64,000 nt of DNA, taken from the NCBI GenBank assembly GCA_021604505.1, contig BQJC01000004.1, positions 1 through 64,000 of the forward strand, in the 5' to 3' direction. The position numbers and the translations under genes are program-made. Shown piece after piece: positions 17,757 through 28,225 of this stretch (position 1 is the stretch's first letter; each line of letters starts with the position of its first letter). Source of the DNA: Nitrospinaceae bacterium. Lineage in GTDB: Bacteria > Nitrospinota > Nitrospinia > Nitrospinales > VA-1. A model generated the notes under the pieces. The model had not been told where the DNA came from. It did not search any database and worked only from the letters and a program-made list of their open reading frames with translations.

Positions 17757-19322
17757 GTGAACAAGACTTGGCCCGTTATATTAATTTTGTGTTTTTTGTC
17801 TTCCGGCTGTGCGGAAATGTCGCAACACGTGAAGTGGCCCCCGGACTGGATGGAAACCTCCAAAAAGGACGAAACCGGAGAAGACGGAGAATCTGAAAAA
17901 CCGAAAAAGTCGCTCTCCTATTGGAAGCAGATCAAAGCCTGGGCAAATGTAGACTCTGAACCTCCTGCAGAAGAAAAATCCGCCAGCAAACAACCAGCTC
18001 AAAAAGATGTGCCGGATGATGAAATACAGATGGCATCGGAGAAACCACCCGAAAAAATAAATGACCCAGTAAAAGAAGAAAAGCAACCCGCTAAAGCAGA
18101 GGTTGAAAAACCGTCGAAGGAAATAGAAGAAGCAAAACTGAATTACAACCTGGCCATGGAGTATGTTTATTCCGAGAAATACCAGGATGCAGTCTCACCT
18201 CTGGAAAAAGCCGTCGCTTTAAACCCTGAAAACCCGGAATTTCATTACAGTTATGGATTGGTGTTCCAGAAACTGGACCAGCACACCAAGGCGGTGAAAG
18301 AGTTTAAGAAATCCATCGATTTGAAACCCAGCTTCTGGCAGGCGCATTATCGGTTGGGAATTGGATTTCAGAAACTCGGAATCAAGAAAAAAGCCCTGGA
18401 ACATTTTGAGAAAACCGCAGAACTCAATCCCGAGTATTCCGAGGTCCGCTTCGATCTCGGCTCCATGTATGAAGAACAGAAAAAATTCCAGAAGAGCATC
18501 GATCATTACAATATGGGAGCCAAGACAGACCCAAAAAATCCAGAATTCCCCTATCGGTTGGCTCTTATGAAAATGCAATTCAAAAAAACCGATCAGGCCA
18601 TTGATTTTTTTGAAAAAACCGCCAAAATTGCACCGGATTATGAGGATATCGGTTTCAAACTTGGAAAATTGTATTCTGAAAAAGGGAAATACGATGAAGC
18701 CATTGCCAATCTATCGCAGGCGATCAAAAAAGAGCCCGCCAGACAGGAAGCCTATTTTCTTCTGCACAACTCCTATTGGGAAAAAAAGCAGTTTCCGGAA
18801 GCGATCGACACCCTCAGGAACCTGATCCAAACAGACCCTCAAAAACCGGAGCCTTACTTCACGTTGGGGCAGGCTTATCTATTGCTCGATAAGCACCAGG
18901 AGGCGATCGCCCCTTTTAAGAAACTGGTGACGCTCAATCCGGATAACTTTAAGGCTCACAATAGCCTGGGCCTTATTTTTCAAAAAACCAAAAACCACAA
19001 ACTGGCCATTTCCCATTTTAAAGAGGCGGTTAGAATTGAACCGGACAACCACCTGGCGCATTTTAACCTGGGTCTGGTGTACCTGAATCTGAGAAAAACC
19101 GCCCCCGCTATCAAAGAATTTAAAGAAGTGACGCGAATCACCCCCGATTCGGCCCAGGCCCACTGGAGTCTTGCGGTTTTGTATGACAATGCCAACGATG
19201 GCCCAAACGCCATATTTCATTCAAAAAGAGCGGAAAATTTATTTAAAGATAAATTTCAGGCCAAAAAATCCCAACGGGCCAGACAATACGCCAGAGCATT
19301 GATCCAAAAATACAAACGTTAA
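17757..19322 (+). CDS. TPR-repeat lipoprotein
   Basis: The GTG at 17757 has AAAGGA six bases upstream and yields 521 residues; a GTG at 17739 is in frame but lacks a ribosome-binding site. The N-terminus is a lipoprotein signal with lipobox LSSGC. A charged, Lys/Glu/Pro-rich spacer (to about residue 125) precedes about ten TPR units of 34 residues, each like YxxAIxxLxKAVxLNPENPEFHYxLG, covering about 130 to 500. It is probably a membrane-anchored assembly scaffold, for example for secretion or polysaccharide export, but the partner is unknown. A sigma-54-type site lies just upstream and an AAAACCTG/CAGGTTTT hairpin starts at the stop codon. Confidence 0.88.
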   Translation: MNKTWPVILILCFLSSGCAEMSQHVKWPPDWMETSKKDETGEDGESEKPKKSLSYWKQIKAWANVDSEPPAEEKSASKQPAQKDVPDDEIQMASEKPPEKINDPVKEEKQPAKAEVEKPSKEIEEAKLNYNLAMEYVYSEKYQDAVSPLEKAVALNPENPEFHYSYGLVFQKLDQHTKAVKEFKKSIDLKPSFWQAHYRLGIGFQKLGIKKKALEHFEKTAELNPEYSEVRFDLGSMYEEQKKFQKSIDHYNMGAKTDPKNPEFPYRLALMKMQFKKTDQAIDFFEKTAKIAPDYEDIGFKLGKLYSEKGKYDEAIANLSQAIKKEPARQEAYFLLHNSYWEKKQFPEAIDTLRNLIQTDPQKPEPYFTLGQAYLLLDKHQEAIAPFKKLVTLNPDNFKAHNSLGLIFQKTKNHKLAISHFKEAVRIEPDNHLAHFNLGLVYLNLRKTAPAIKEFKEVTRITPDSAQAHWSLAVLYDNANDGPNAIFHSKRAENLFKDKFQAKKSQRARQYARALIQKYKR

Positions 19323-19360
19323 AACCTGCCGTAAATATGCGCCCTTGAAATCAGGTTTTC
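19320..19360 (+). terminator. Probable terminator of the TPR lipoprotein gene
   Basis: AAAACCTG (19321-19328) pairs with CAGGTTTT (19352-19359) around a 23-nt loop. The T-rich arm ends the structure, and the stop codon overlaps its foot. Confidence 0.5.
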
Positions 19361-19431
19361 TTGCCCTCCATCCGCGCACCCATTACAATTAATGAAACCG
19401 CAACCCAACCTGCTTTAGGAAGCGATACTGC

Positions 19432-20466
19432 GTGACGAACTTAAAAAAACTGGGAGAGTTTGGCCTGATAAACAGGTTTCGCTCCCGTCTCAAATCCCGT
19501 TCGCCGCGGATAAAAATCGGCATTGGCGACGATTGCGCCGTTTACGCAAATGGGCCGGGAACCCACCAGATCATCACCACGGACGCCCTGATAGAAAACA
19601 TCCATTTTAAACTCTCTTACACATCTCCCGAAACTCTGGGCCGCAAGGCCATGTCGGTCAATGTCAGCGACATCGCCGCTATGGGCGGAACCCCACATCT
19701 GGCCGTGGTTTCCCTTGCCATTCCCAAAACCCTGCCGACAAAATTTCTGGACCGGATGTACGAGGGAATCAATCAGGTCTGCAAGGAGCACAGCATCGAA
19801 CTTGCCGGAGGAGACACCACCGCCTCGCCACGCCACCTGTACATCAATATAACGATGGTGGGTGAGGTTAGAAAAAACCGGCTGTTCACCCGCTCCGGCG
19901 CCGGCCCTGGAGACAAGATATTCGTCACCGGCACTCCCGGCGAGTCCGCACTCGGTTTAAAACTTCTTAGCTCCCGGCGAAAAAAATGGCTGGGTAAACA
20001 AGAATTTCAAAAAAAGATGATTCGAACCCATCTCGATCCCGTCCCACGCCTGCACGAATCAATAAAGCTGGTGAATTGCAAGGCAAAAATCACCTCCATG
20101 ATCGATGTCAGCGACGGGTTGGCACAGGACCTTTTTCATATCTGCAAAGCGTCGAAAGTCGGCGCGGTTCTGAGAGAGGAAAGCCTGCCTCGATCCCCGG
20201 AACTGGAGAACCTGACAGCTCTCAACCGGTTGAATAGGATGGATTTTGTTCTGGCCGGCGGGGAGGACTATGAATTGCTGTTTACTTTAAAGTCCGAAGA
20301 TGTTAGAAAAATTGAAACGCTGTTTCATAATGCCCAAACGCCAGTAACTCTCATCGGAGAAGTGTCCGCTAAGCCGGGAAAAACGGTTCTCATAAAAAAT
20401 GATGGAACCACCCAACCTCTCCAAAAATTTATGGGATTCAACCATTTCAAGTCTAAAGAGCCATGA
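19432..20466 (+). CDS. thiL: Thiamine-monophosphate kinase
   Basis: This 344-residue enzyme of the PurM/ThiL fold phosphorylates thiamine monophosphate to thiamine diphosphate. Signatures are GIGDDCAVY near the N-terminus, ITTDALIENIHF, VNVSDIAAMGGTP, ELAGGDTT, MIDVSDGLAQDL and LAGGEDYELLFT. The length is normal. The start is a GTG at 19432. No other thiamine gene is adjacent; a CNNM gene follows 67 bp downstream on the same strand. Confidence 0.96.
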   Translation: MTNLKKLGEFGLINRFRSRLKSRSPRIKIGIGDDCAVYANGPGTHQIITTDALIENIHFKLSYTSPETLGRKAMSVNVSDIAAMGGTPHLAVVSLAIPKTLPTKFLDRMYEGINQVCKEHSIELAGGDTTASPRHLYINITMVGEVRKNRLFTRSGAGPGDKIFVTGTPGESALGLKLLSSRRKKWLGKQEFQKKMIRTHLDPVPRLHESIKLVNCKAKITSMIDVSDGLAQDLFHICKASKVGAVLREESLPRSPELENLTALNRLNRMDFVLAGGEDYELLFTLKSEDVRKIETLFHNAQTPVTLIGEVSAKPGKTVLIKNDGTTQPLQKFMGFNHFKSKEP

Positions 20467-20533
20467 AGGCTCCTCCCGCATTGATTAACAACAAACCGCT
20501 CCGGACATTTACTGAGCCCTATCAATCGTTGCG

Positions 20534-21886
20534 ATGGACGATGCTGGCGCGGGCCTTTTGTGGAGTGGATTAGAAATTTTGGAAGACACAATATTTTCCC
20601 GATCCTTTCTTCTCCTGGTGCTCATTCTTTTCTCGGCTTTTTTTTCCGCCTGTGAAGCCGCATTTTTTTCCCTCAACCCGCTGCAGTTGACGGAGATGAA
20701 AGAAAAGAAAGGCCGCTCCGGTTCCCTGGTCCACTCTTTACTTGCCAAACCCCGCGAACTTCTCATCACCATTTACATTGGCAATGAGCTGGTCAATATA
20801 GGCATTTCCGTCGTCATCACTTCCATTGCCATCACTCTGTTCGGCAATATGGGAGTGGGCATCGCGATCGGCGTAGGAACTTTTATTTTACTGATCTTCG
20901 GGGAAATCGTCCCCAAAACCATGTCGATCAAGCTGGCTCAGTCCTATGCCTTGCTCGCCGCCTACCCTCTCAAACTGTTTTACAAAATCGTTCATCCGCC
21001 TCAACAGATTTTGACCCGCCTTGCGGAAAAATTTGTCAACGCCATCGGCATTTCCGCTCTTTCCAAAAAGGAACCCACCATCACCGACGAGGAGTTCCAC
21101 ACCATGGTGCAAATGGGGGTCGGGGAAGGGGTGATTGAAAGTGAAGAAAGGGAGATGATTCACAATATCATCAAATTCAGCGACACCACGGTGAGTGAAA
21201 TCATGACCCCTAAAATAGACATGGTCACTCTCAACACCGATGACAGTCTGGATGAAATCATTCCCAAGATCATGGAAAATTTTTATTCCCGGGTCCCGGT
21301 CTACGACGAGGCTCAGGAAAACATCATCGGCATTTTATTGACCAAGCACTTAAACCGGATCAAGCATTTACCCAAAGAAAAGGTCAACATCAAGAGCATG
21401 CTTCACCCTACCCTTTCCGTTCCCAAATCGAAAAAAATCAAGGAAATGCTCGCCGATTTCAAAAAATTGAAACGGCACATGGCCATCGTCCTCGATGAAT
21501 ACGGAAGCGTCGCCGGCCTTGTGACCCTGGAAGATATTCTTGAGGAACTGGTGGGCGAAATAGACAGTGAAATGCGTAGCGACCAGACACCCGTCATCAA
21601 GATTGACAAAGAAAATTACAAGCTCATGGGCGTCTACAGCCTGCATGATTTCAACGTATATTTTAAATCCGACCTGCCTGAGGACCAATACAATACCATC
21701 GGCGGGTTGGTTTTCGGATTGTTTGGCCGCATTCCCCGGTCGGGAGAAGCGGCGACCCAGGGAAATTTCAAGTTCCGGGTGGAAAAAATGAAAGGCCCCC
21801 GAATCTTGCGCCTTCACCTGACTCTTCTACATACCGGCGTTTCTAACGGGGAAAACGGCAAAAACAACCGGAAAGCGGCTGACTGA
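20534..21886 (+). CDS. CNNM/CorC-family transporter with CBS pair (paralogue 2)
   Basis: This 450-residue protein has a DUF21 membrane domain (SACEAAFFSLNPLQL, FGEIVPKTMSIK), a CBS pair (EIMTPKIDMVTL, VAGLVTLEDILEELVGEI) and a C-terminal CorC/HlyC domain (YNTIGGLVFGLFGRIPRSGE). The family transports or regulates Mg/Co. The stop codon overlaps the start of paralogue 3 as TGATG, so the two are translationally coupled and may form a hetero-oligomer. Confidence 0.92.
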   Translation: MDDAGAGLLWSGLEILEDTIFSRSFLLLVLILFSAFFSACEAAFFSLNPLQLTEMKEKKGRSGSLVHSLLAKPRELLITIYIGNELVNIGISVVITSIAITLFGNMGVGIAIGVGTFILLIFGEIVPKTMSIKLAQSYALLAAYPLKLFYKIVHPPQQILTRLAEKFVNAIGISALSKKEPTITDEEFHTMVQMGVGEGVIESEEREMIHNIIKFSDTTVSEIMTPKIDMVTLNTDDSLDEIIPKIMENFYSRVPVYDEAQENIIGILLTKHLNRIKHLPKEKVNIKSMLHPTLSVPKSKKIKEMLADFKKLKRHMAIVLDEYGSVAGLVTLEDILEELVGEIDSEMRSDQTPVIKIDKENYKLMGVYSLHDFNVYFKSDLPEDQYNTIGGLVFGLFGRIPRSGEAATQGNFKFRVEKMKGPRILRLHLTLLHTGVSNGENGKNNRKAAD

Positions 21887-23139
21887 TGGATTTCATCACC
21901 ACATTGATCATTGTGCTCGTGGCCCTGCTCTTTGAAGCCTTCTTTTCCGGCTCAGAAATCGGCATGATTGCGGTCAACCGCATCCGCATGAAGCAAAAAG
22001 CCGATGAAGGCAACTCCGCCGCAGTAAAAACCCTGGCTTTGCTTGAGTCCCCTGAAAAACTGTTTTCCACAACTTCGCTGGGAACCAACCTGGCGATGGT
22101 CACCAGTTCCGCGGTGGTCACGGCTTTTCTGGTTGCGCAGTTTGGTCACGCAGGAGAATGGATGGCGGTTCTCATACTCACCCCTGTGGTTCTATTTTTT
22201 GGAGAAATCGTCCCCAAGATGATATTTCAGAACCGGCCCAATTCCAGCATGCTGATCATGGTCAAGCCGCTGAATTTCTTTTGCAATTTGTTTTCGCCGG
22301 TCGTCAATTTTTTTACCCACACCTCGTCCTTCCTGATAAACAAATTGATCGGACAAGGAGAAACCACCGAAAAAACCTTGAGCCGCGATCAGATCCGCCA
22401 GGTATTGAGCGTGGATTCGCAAGCCGTCGGACTCGACCAGGCGGAACGGAAGATGATTCACAAAATTTTCAACTTCGGAGAGATCAGCGTCGAGCAGTGC
22501 ATGGTTCCGCTCATCCGTATCACCGCCATCGATGATACCGCGACCCTGAATGAAGCCCTGGAAGCCGCCAACGAATCGGGATTTTCCCGGCTTCCCGTAT
22601 TTCATGAAAGAATGTACAACCTCATTGGAATTATAAACACCTTCGATCTCATCGATAAACCTGCCGACGAGTCTCCCATTTCCGAGCTGGTGCGCCCGGC
22701 CTATTACGTTCCCCCCAATAAAAAAATCGGCGATCTGCTGCGCGAACTTCAGCAGAGGGGATTGCATATGGCCATCGTCGTTGACGAACACGGGGGATGC
22801 GTCGGAATCGTGACCATTGAGGATCTTCTCGAGGAAATCGTCGGAGAAATCGAGGATGAATACGATAAGCCGGGAAAAGGCTACGAACATTATGCCGATG
22901 GCGGTTACCTGATTGAGGCGGACATGGAAGTCAACGTCATCAACGACACGCTGAATATGAACCTGCCGACGGGAGATTATGAAACCCTGGCGGGGCTGGC
23001 CATCCACCATCTTGAAAAAGTTCCAAATTCGGGAGAACAGGTGGAAGTCAGTGGCTACCGCCTCACTATCAAAGAAGCGAGCAAACGTAAAATTCAATCC
23101 ATCATCGTACGAAAACTGGCCGAGTCATCCGACACCTGA
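21886..23139 (+). CDS. CNNM/CorC-family transporter with CBS pair (paralogue 3)
   Basis: This 417-residue protein has the same layout: a DUF21 domain beginning [20 protein letters not shown] with [12 protein letters not shown], a CBS pair ([30 protein letters not shown]) and a CorC/HlyC domain ([21 protein letters not shown]). It overlaps paralogue 2 by one base. Divergence between the two suggests an old duplication. Confidence 0.92.
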   Translation: MDFITTLIIVLVALLFEAFFSGSEIGMIAVNRIRMKQKADEGNSAAVKTLALLESPEKLFSTTSLGTNLAMVTSSAVVTAFLVAQFGHAGEWMAVLILTPVVLFFGEIVPKMIFQNRPNSSMLIMVKPLNFFCNLFSPVVNFFTHTSSFLINKLIGQGETTEKTLSRDQIRQVLSVDSQAVGLDQAERKMIHKIFNFGEISVEQCMVPLIRITAIDDTATLNEALEAANESGFSRLPVFHERMYNLIGIINTFDLIDKPADESPISELVRPAYYVPPNKKIGDLLRELQQRGLHMAIVVDEHGGCVGIVTIEDLLEEIVGEIEDEYDKPGKGYEHYADGGYLIEADMEVNVINDTLNMNLPTGDYETLAGLAIHHLEKVPNSGEQVEVSGYRLTIKEASKRKIQSIIVRKLAESSDT

Positions 23140-23145
23140 CCGGCC

Positions 23146-23868
23146 TCACACCCCGCCGGTTTTTTCCAGCTCCTCAAAAGCCTCCTGGATCTCCAGAAAC
23201 CGCATGTGCGCTTCTTCCCCTTCCCGCTCACCGAGATGGGCCACACGATCCGGATGATATTGCCCGGCTTTATTGCGGTAGGCTTTTTTGATTTCCTCGG
23301 AATTGGCGGAATAGTCGACACCCAATATGGTGTATGGATTTCGCGTTTGCCCCAGGGAATACCTTTGCCGAATCCGGTCGTGATCCTGATAGGACAAACC
23401 GAGGCCCTGGGCCAATTGGTCGATGAGCTTTTGTGTCTCTTCTGTGAGAAGACCTCCAATCAAGGCAACCTGGTAGGATAAGGCCAGCAAAAGAAAATTA
23501 TAATGGTTGTTTGAAGCCTTTTTATACTGCTCCACAAAGGGACCCAGGTCCGGGTTCAAGCGCCGGGTCTCGGCAATCACTTTGTCGATGAATTTCAATT
23601 CCTCCGGTCCATACTGAAAGTTTTTTTTAAAAAACTTGTGAATGACCTGAATTTGCTCTGGAGACAACGATCCGCCTGCCATGCCGGTTTTAGTCAGGAC
23701 CATCGCCAGGCAGGTCACAAAGAGCGCCTGATCGCCCACACCCGGTAAACCGGCGTTGTTTTTCTTTAAATATTTTTTAGCCAGAAGGTGTTGGGCGGTA
23801 CCTCCGATGACAGCCCCCAGCGGGCCTCCCCGTAAAAAACCCAACCCTGCGCCCCATAACCACGACAT
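23146..23868 (-). CDS. DjlA-like co-chaperone (TerB plus J domain)
   Basis: This 240-residue protein starts with a glycine-rich hydrophobic segment (1-30), probably a membrane anchor. A TerB-like helical domain (about 45-155) and a C-terminal J domain (about 176-238) follow, with the invariant HPD at 205-207. DjlA proteins are inner-membrane J proteins that stimulate DnaK ATPase. It converges on paralogue 3 with a 6-bp gap. Confidence 0.9.
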   Translation of the reverse strand: MSWLWGAGLGFLRGGPLGAVIGGTAQHLLAKKYLKKNNAGLPGVGDQALFVTCLAMVLTKTGMAGGSLSPEQIQVIHKFFKKNFQYGPEELKFIDKVIAETRRLNPDLGPFVEQYKKASNNHYNFLLLALSYQVALIGGLLTEETQKLIDQLAQGLGLSYQDHDRIRQRYSLGQTRNPYTILGVDYSANSEEIKKAYRNKAGQYHPDRVAHLGEREGEEAHMRFLEIQEAFEELEKTGGV

Positions 23869-24023
23869 CGACTGCTTCCCTGAAATTGACTATGCATTTT
23901 TCGCCTGTGCGGCTACAAATATAGCATATTCTGCCGATGGAAAATATTCTCCCCGGATGGTATGCTTCTCTCCAAACTATTGAGAGCGCTGCACACCGCC
24001 GGCCCAATAACCAGGAGATCCAA

Positions 24024-24314
24024 ATGGTCAAACACATCGTCATGTTCCGGTTGACAGAAAAAACCCCTGAAAACATGAAATTGGTGATCGATGCCTTGAA
24101 TGGCATGCAGGGAAAAATCGAAACTCTGCGTTTTCTGGAAGTGGGGCAGGATTTTTCCGGATCGGAGAGAAGTTACGATGTGGTGTTGACCACTCATTTT
24201 GACGACAGGGAGGGTCTGAAAACCTACGCCACCCACAAGAACCATCTTCCGGTGATTGAAAAAATGCGCGCCCTTTGCTCAGGCTCGGTGGTCGTCGACT
24301 ACGAAACGAGTTGA
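24024..24314 (+). CDS. Dabb-family (stress-responsive A/B barrel) protein
   Basis: The ATG at 24024, with CAGGAGA upstream, gives 96 residues. The sequence opens MVKHIVMFRL and contains DVVLTTHFDDREGLKTYATHKNH, characteristic of the dimeric ferredoxin-like Dabb fold. The biochemical role of bacterial members is mostly unknown. An upstream in-frame extension to 23937 lacks family homology. Confidence 0.82.
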   Translation: MVKHIVMFRLTEKTPENMKLVIDALNGMQGKIETLRFLEVGQDFSGSERSYDVVLTTHFDDREGLKTYATHKNHLPVIEKMRALCSGSVVVDYETS

Positions 24315-24488
24315 CTGTAAAGGAATGGACCAGCCCTCCCACCTACAATGTTTGAATAAAAAAATACTTTTCAGAGCCCCCAAAATTCCCGAACCACCTA
24401 AAAACCAGGAAAATAAGTTCTTGTGCTTTTTAATATCTAGTGCTAGTATCCCCAGTTAAAATTTGTACAATTTACACTAAGTGTTATT

Positions 24489-24524
24489 TAGTAATCTACC
24501 AGTTAGTAGTAATCTATCAGTTAG
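24489..24524 (+). repeat. Two tandem 18-bp direct repeats upstream of the H1-DksA gene
   Basis: TAGTAATCTACCAGTTAG (24489-24506) is followed directly by TAGTAATCTATCAGTTAG (24507-24524), with one mismatch. They lie about 110-145 bp before the GTG start and may be a regulator-binding site; that is inference. Confidence 0.7.
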
Positions 24525-24633
24525 AGCGCAAATCAGAAAAAGAATTTGGTTTTGACAAAAATTTATTGACCTTCTGTCCTTTGGGTTTCGAAGCATCACC
24601 CACAAATCCCAAAACTTAGAGGAGATTTCAAGG

Positions 24634-25371
24634 GTGGTTAAGAAAAAAAGTACAACCAAAAAAAAAGCGGTAGGGAAAAAGTCAGTGACCAAAAAAAAGA
24701 AGGTTTCCGCCAAAAAAAAGGCGAAGGCTGTAAAAAAGAAAACCGCGCCAAAGAAACCTGCGGCTAAAAAAGCGAAATCCACAGCCAAATCGAAGGCTAA
24801 GGTCAAAGCCAAATCAAAAACCAAGGCTAAAACCAAACCAAAGGCTAAAGCTAAAACCAAGGAAAAGAAAAAAGCCCCGGCTAAGAAAAAAACTTCCCTC
24901 AAAAAAACCAAAAAAGCGGCGCCTAAAAAAAAGGCCGCTCCAAAAAAGAAAGCCGCTCCAAAAAAAGCCCCCCCTGCAGTCGAAAAAGTCCAGGAAGTCA
25001 AGGAAGTTAAGAAGACTTCCAGAAAAATGGACCCTGGCATCATCAAGATCAAGGAGAGGCTTCTGCAAAATCGCGGGGAAGTTTTAAAAATGCTCGAATC
25101 TTCACAAGCAATGGAACGGGACGTGGAAGGTCTCACCTTCAGCAATGAGATCGATCTGGCTTCCAGCCTGGAGGGAAGGGAAATGGTGTTTCAGTTATCC
25201 AGCCGGGATCGAAGAGAATTGAAGCTGATTGACGAGGCTCTTCTCAAGATGAAGGAAGGAACTTACGGAATCTGCGAAAGTTGTGACAAAAGAATCACCA
25301 TGAAGCGCTTGCAAATCCTGCCGTTGACCACATTATGCATCGATTGCAAGGAATCCGCTGAAAACACCTGA
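24634..25371 (+). CDS. Histone-H1-like Lys/Ala-rich tail fused to DksA/TraR zinc-finger protein
   Basis: The GTG at 24634 has GAGGAGA upstream. Residues 1-125 are almost purely Lys, Ala, Thr and Pro with KKKAAPKKKAAP-type repeats, like eukaryotic H1 tails and bacterial HctB/BpH1 proteins. Residues 135-245 form a DksA/TraR module with the zinc ligands CESC and CIDC and the GTYGICESCDKRI signature. DksA proteins enter the RNA polymerase secondary channel; the tail should bind DNA. The region upstream carries tandem 18-bp repeats. The final codons form a hairpin shared with the convergent secA gene. Confidence 0.9.
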   Translation: MVKKKSTTKKKAVGKKSVTKKKKVSAKKKAKAVKKKTAPKKPAAKKAKSTAKSKAKVKAKSKTKAKTKPKAKAKTKEKKKAPAKKKTSLKKTKKAAPKKKAAPKKKAAPKKAPPAVEKVQEVKEVKKTSRKMDPGIIKIKERLLQNRGEVLKMLESSQAMERDVEGLTFSNEIDLASSLEGREMVFQLSSRDRRELKLIDEALLKMKEGTYGICESCDKRITMKRLQILPLTTLCIDCKESAENT

Positions 25372-25392
25372 TTCACTGGACGTGAATCAGGT
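25366..25392. terminator. Shared hairpin over both stop codons of dksA-like gene and secA
   Basis: ACCTGATTCAC and GTGAATCAGGT form a perfect 11-bp stem with a 5-nt loop. It spans both convergent stop codons (plus-strand TGA at 25369-25371, minus-strand TGA at 25387-25389). A short T-rich stretch follows on the minus strand. Confidence 0.6.
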
Positions 25393-27951
25393 TCCGTGGC
25401 ATTTTTTATATTTTTTTCCGCTTCCGCAAGGACAGGGATCGTTTCTTCCCACCTTCTTTTCCTCCCTGCGGACGGTTTCAGGTTTTGATTCTTCCGAACT
25501 GGTTCCTCTGTGCTCCGTCACTTTCTGTGGACGGTTCATGCTTTGCTCAGCCGGTATCTCGGTTTCCTTCTGAATGCGGATTTTAAAAAGGTATTCCGTG
25601 ACCTCTTCCTGAATGCGGTTCATCATGTACTGGAACATCTGGAACCCTTCTTTTTTATACTCCGTCAAAGGGTTCTTTTGCGCGTATCCTCGAAGTCCGA
25701 TGCCTTCCTTCAGATGGTCCATGCCGAGCAGATGGTCTTTCCAGAGATTGTCCACTATTTGCAGCATGATCGACTTTTCAAAGTGCCGCATGACCCCAGG
25801 TTCAATCCCTTCAATCTTTTGATTGTAGGTTTCGGTCACGCTTTTCACGATCGCATCGTGAAGCTTTTCGCGGTTGCAATGTTCCAGGGAGAGGCGATCC
25901 TTGCCGTTGATTTCCAGCTCCTCGTCGCTGATTTTTTCTATCTTGACTGAAAACTGCCGCTCCAGAATTTCATTGAGCGCAACAATATCCCATTCTTCCG
26001 GATAAATCTTTTCAGGAGCGATGTCCTCGAGAATGGTGTCCGTCAACTCCTCGGTCATTTCCAGCAGGATTTCATTTTGATTGTCTCCGGTGATGATATC
26101 CCGGCGCAACGCGTAAAACACCTCACGTTGCCGGTTCATCACGTCGTCGTACTCCAGGAGGTGTTTGCGAATATCAAAGTTGTGGGCTTCCACCTTTTTT
26201 TGAGCGTTGGCCACGGCTTTACTGACCATATTGTGTTCGATGGGCTGTCCCTCTTCCATGCCCAGTTTGGCCATCAACCCGGACACCCGGTCGGACCCGA
26301 ATATGCGGAGCAGATCGTCTTCAAGCGATAAATAAAACCGGGAGGATCCTTTATCCCCCTGCCTTCCCGACCGGCCGCGAAGCTGGTTGTCGATGCGCCG
26401 GCTTTCGTGACGCTCCGTGCCCAGGATATGCAACCCTCCAAGCTCAGGCACGCCCTCGCCCAGAACGATATCCGTTCCCCGGCCCGCCATGTTGGTGGCA
26501 ATGGTCACCGCCCCCATTTGACCGGCCTGGGCGATGATCTCCGCTTCCTGCTCATGATGCTTGGCATTGAGAACGCTGTGTTTGATGCCGTATTTTTTCA
26601 GAAACCGGCTCAGCCGTTCCGATCGCTCGATAGAAATCGTGCCCACCAGAACCGGCCTTCCCTCCTGATTCAATTCCTTGATTTCTTCAATGACTGCCTC
26701 AAACTTTTCCGGCTCCGTGCGGTAAATGACATCGGGGTAATCTTCCCGAATCATCGGCTGGTTGGTCGGAACCACGACCACTTCAAGTTTGTAAATGGAA
26801 CCGAATTCCGTGGCTTCCGTATCCGCCGTTCCGGTCATGCCCGCCAGTTTTTCATACATGCGGAAATAATTCTGAAAGGTGATGCTGGCCAGGGTCTGGT
26901 TTTCATTCTCAATTTTCACGCCTTCTTTAGCCTCAAGCGCCTGATGCAGCCCATCGCTGTAGCGCCGTCCCGTCATCATACGCCCGGTGAACTCATCGAT
27001 GATCACCACCTGCCCTTCCTTGACCACGTAATCGACCTCGTTCTTAAAAACCGCATGGGCTTTCAAGGCTTGCTGGGCGCAATGCAGGGTTTCTATATTT
27101 CCAGGGTCATACAGGTTTTCAACGTTCAGCAACTCTTCCAAACGAGCAATTCCATCTTCCGTCAGAGTGGCGGAACGGCTTTTTTCATCGACCTGAAAAT
27201 GCTTTTCCTTTTTCAATTTTGGGATGATCTCGTTCACCCCGTAATACTTGTCGGTGGATTCTTCCGCCGGACCGGAAATGATCAAAGGCGTTCGGGACTC
27301 ATCGATCAATATGCTGTCCACCTCATCGACAATGGCAAAATTGAGGGGCCGCTGGACAAACTGTTCCTCGGAAAACTTCATATTGTCGCGAAGATAATCG
27401 AAACCGAACTCGTTGTTGGTCCCGTAGGTCACGTCCGACTCATACGCCTGCTTGCGTTCTTCCTCCGGCATGTCGTGGTAAATGGTCCCCACAGATAGAC
27501 CGAGAAATTTGTAAATGGCCCCCATCCATTCGCAGTCGCGCGTAGCGAGATAATCGTTCACGGTGACCACATGAACCCCTTTGCCCGTAAGTGCATTTAA
27601 ATAGATAGGAAGCGTCGCCATCAGCGTCTTACCTTCACCGGTTTTCATCTCGGCAATTTTTCCTTCGTGAAGGACCACGCCTCCAATCAGCTGAACATCA
27701 AAATGCCGCATCCCCAGAGTCCGCTGGCTGGCCTCCCGAACCACCGCAAACGCTTCAGGAAGAATTTCCTCAAGCAAGGTTCCCTGCTCGATTCTCTCTT
27801 TAAACTCCGGCGTTTTGGCTTTTAACTGATCGTCGGTCAAAACCTTGACCTGATCCTCCAAATCGTTGGTCAGACCCACATATTCCTGGATCCGTTTCAA
27901 CTCCCGGTCATTTCTTGTTCCGACCAATTTTTGAATTAGATTTAAAACCAT
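25387..27951 (-). CDS. secA: Preprotein translocase ATPase
   Basis: This 854-residue protein has the full SecA layout: Walker A in [20 protein letters not shown], the DEAD-like motif [30 protein letters not shown], and helicase motif [19 protein letters not shown]. The C-terminal zinc-binding SEC-C tail is [18 protein letters not shown], which binds SecB or ribosomes. SecA drives unfolded preproteins through SecYEG. It is the single full copy in the window and converges on the H1-DksA gene. Confidence 0.98.
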   Translation of the reverse strand: MVLNLIQKLVGTRNDRELKRIQEYVGLTNDLEDQVKVLTDDQLKAKTPEFKERIEQGTLLEEILPEAFAVVREASQRTLGMRHFDVQLIGGVVLHEGKIAEMKTGEGKTLMATLPIYLNALTGKGVHVVTVNDYLATRDCEWMGAIYKFLGLSVGTIYHDMPEEERKQAYESDVTYGTNNEFGFDYLRDNMKFSEEQFVQRPLNFAIVDEVDSILIDESRTPLIISGPAEESTDKYYGVNEIIPKLKKEKHFQVDEKSRSATLTEDGIARLEELLNVENLYDPGNIETLHCAQQALKAHAVFKNEVDYVVKEGQVVIIDEFTGRMMTGRRYSDGLHQALEAKEGVKIENENQTLASITFQNYFRMYEKLAGMTGTADTEATEFGSIYKLEVVVVPTNQPMIREDYPDVIYRTEPEKFEAVIEEIKELNQEGRPVLVGTISIERSERLSRFLKKYGIKHSVLNAKHHEQEAEIIAQAGQMGAVTIATNMAGRGTDIVLGEGVPELGGLHILGTERHESRRIDNQLRGRSGRQGDKGSSRFYLSLEDDLLRIFGSDRVSGLMAKLGMEEGQPIEHNMVSKAVANAQKKVEAHNFDIRKHLLEYDDVMNRQREVFYALRRDIITGDNQNEILLEMTEELTDTILEDIAPEKIYPEEWDIVALNEILERQFSVKIEKISDEELEINGKDRLSLEHCNREKLHDAIVKSVTETYNQKIEGIEPGVMRHFEKSIMLQIVDNLWKDHLLGMDHLKEGIGLRGYAQKNPLTEYKKEGFQMFQYMMNRIQEEVTEYLFKIRIQKETEIPAEQSMNRPQKVTEHRGTSSEESKPETVRREEKKVGRNDPCPCGSGKKYKKCHGT

Positions 27952-28225
27952 ACGCTCAAATGTATTCCCTGCAAAACCCGGGCTTCAAGTTCGAATTCAA
28001 CTCTGTCGCCTGCCAGCTATTCGCATCTCGAACCGGGTTATCATTAATGTTTTCTTGAATGGGTGATTTGTCTCAATGAGAAGTAAAAACAGGCTCAGGC
28101 AAGATGAAGATCCGTATCTTAAACAGAATACCATGAAAACTCTCTCTCATCCATGTTTAAGGACAGCGGCATTCTTCCTTCAGAAAGGACTATCAAGGAA
28201 TGATAGATCCCCGCGGAGTTGTCGA

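Noticed and set aside
22192-23097. Minus-strand open frame of 301 codons
   Set aside because: Antisense to CNNM paralogue 3, without family motifs.
26407-27498. Plus-strand open frame of 363 codons inside secA
   Set aside because: Antisense to a highly conserved essential gene; composition follows the secA codons.
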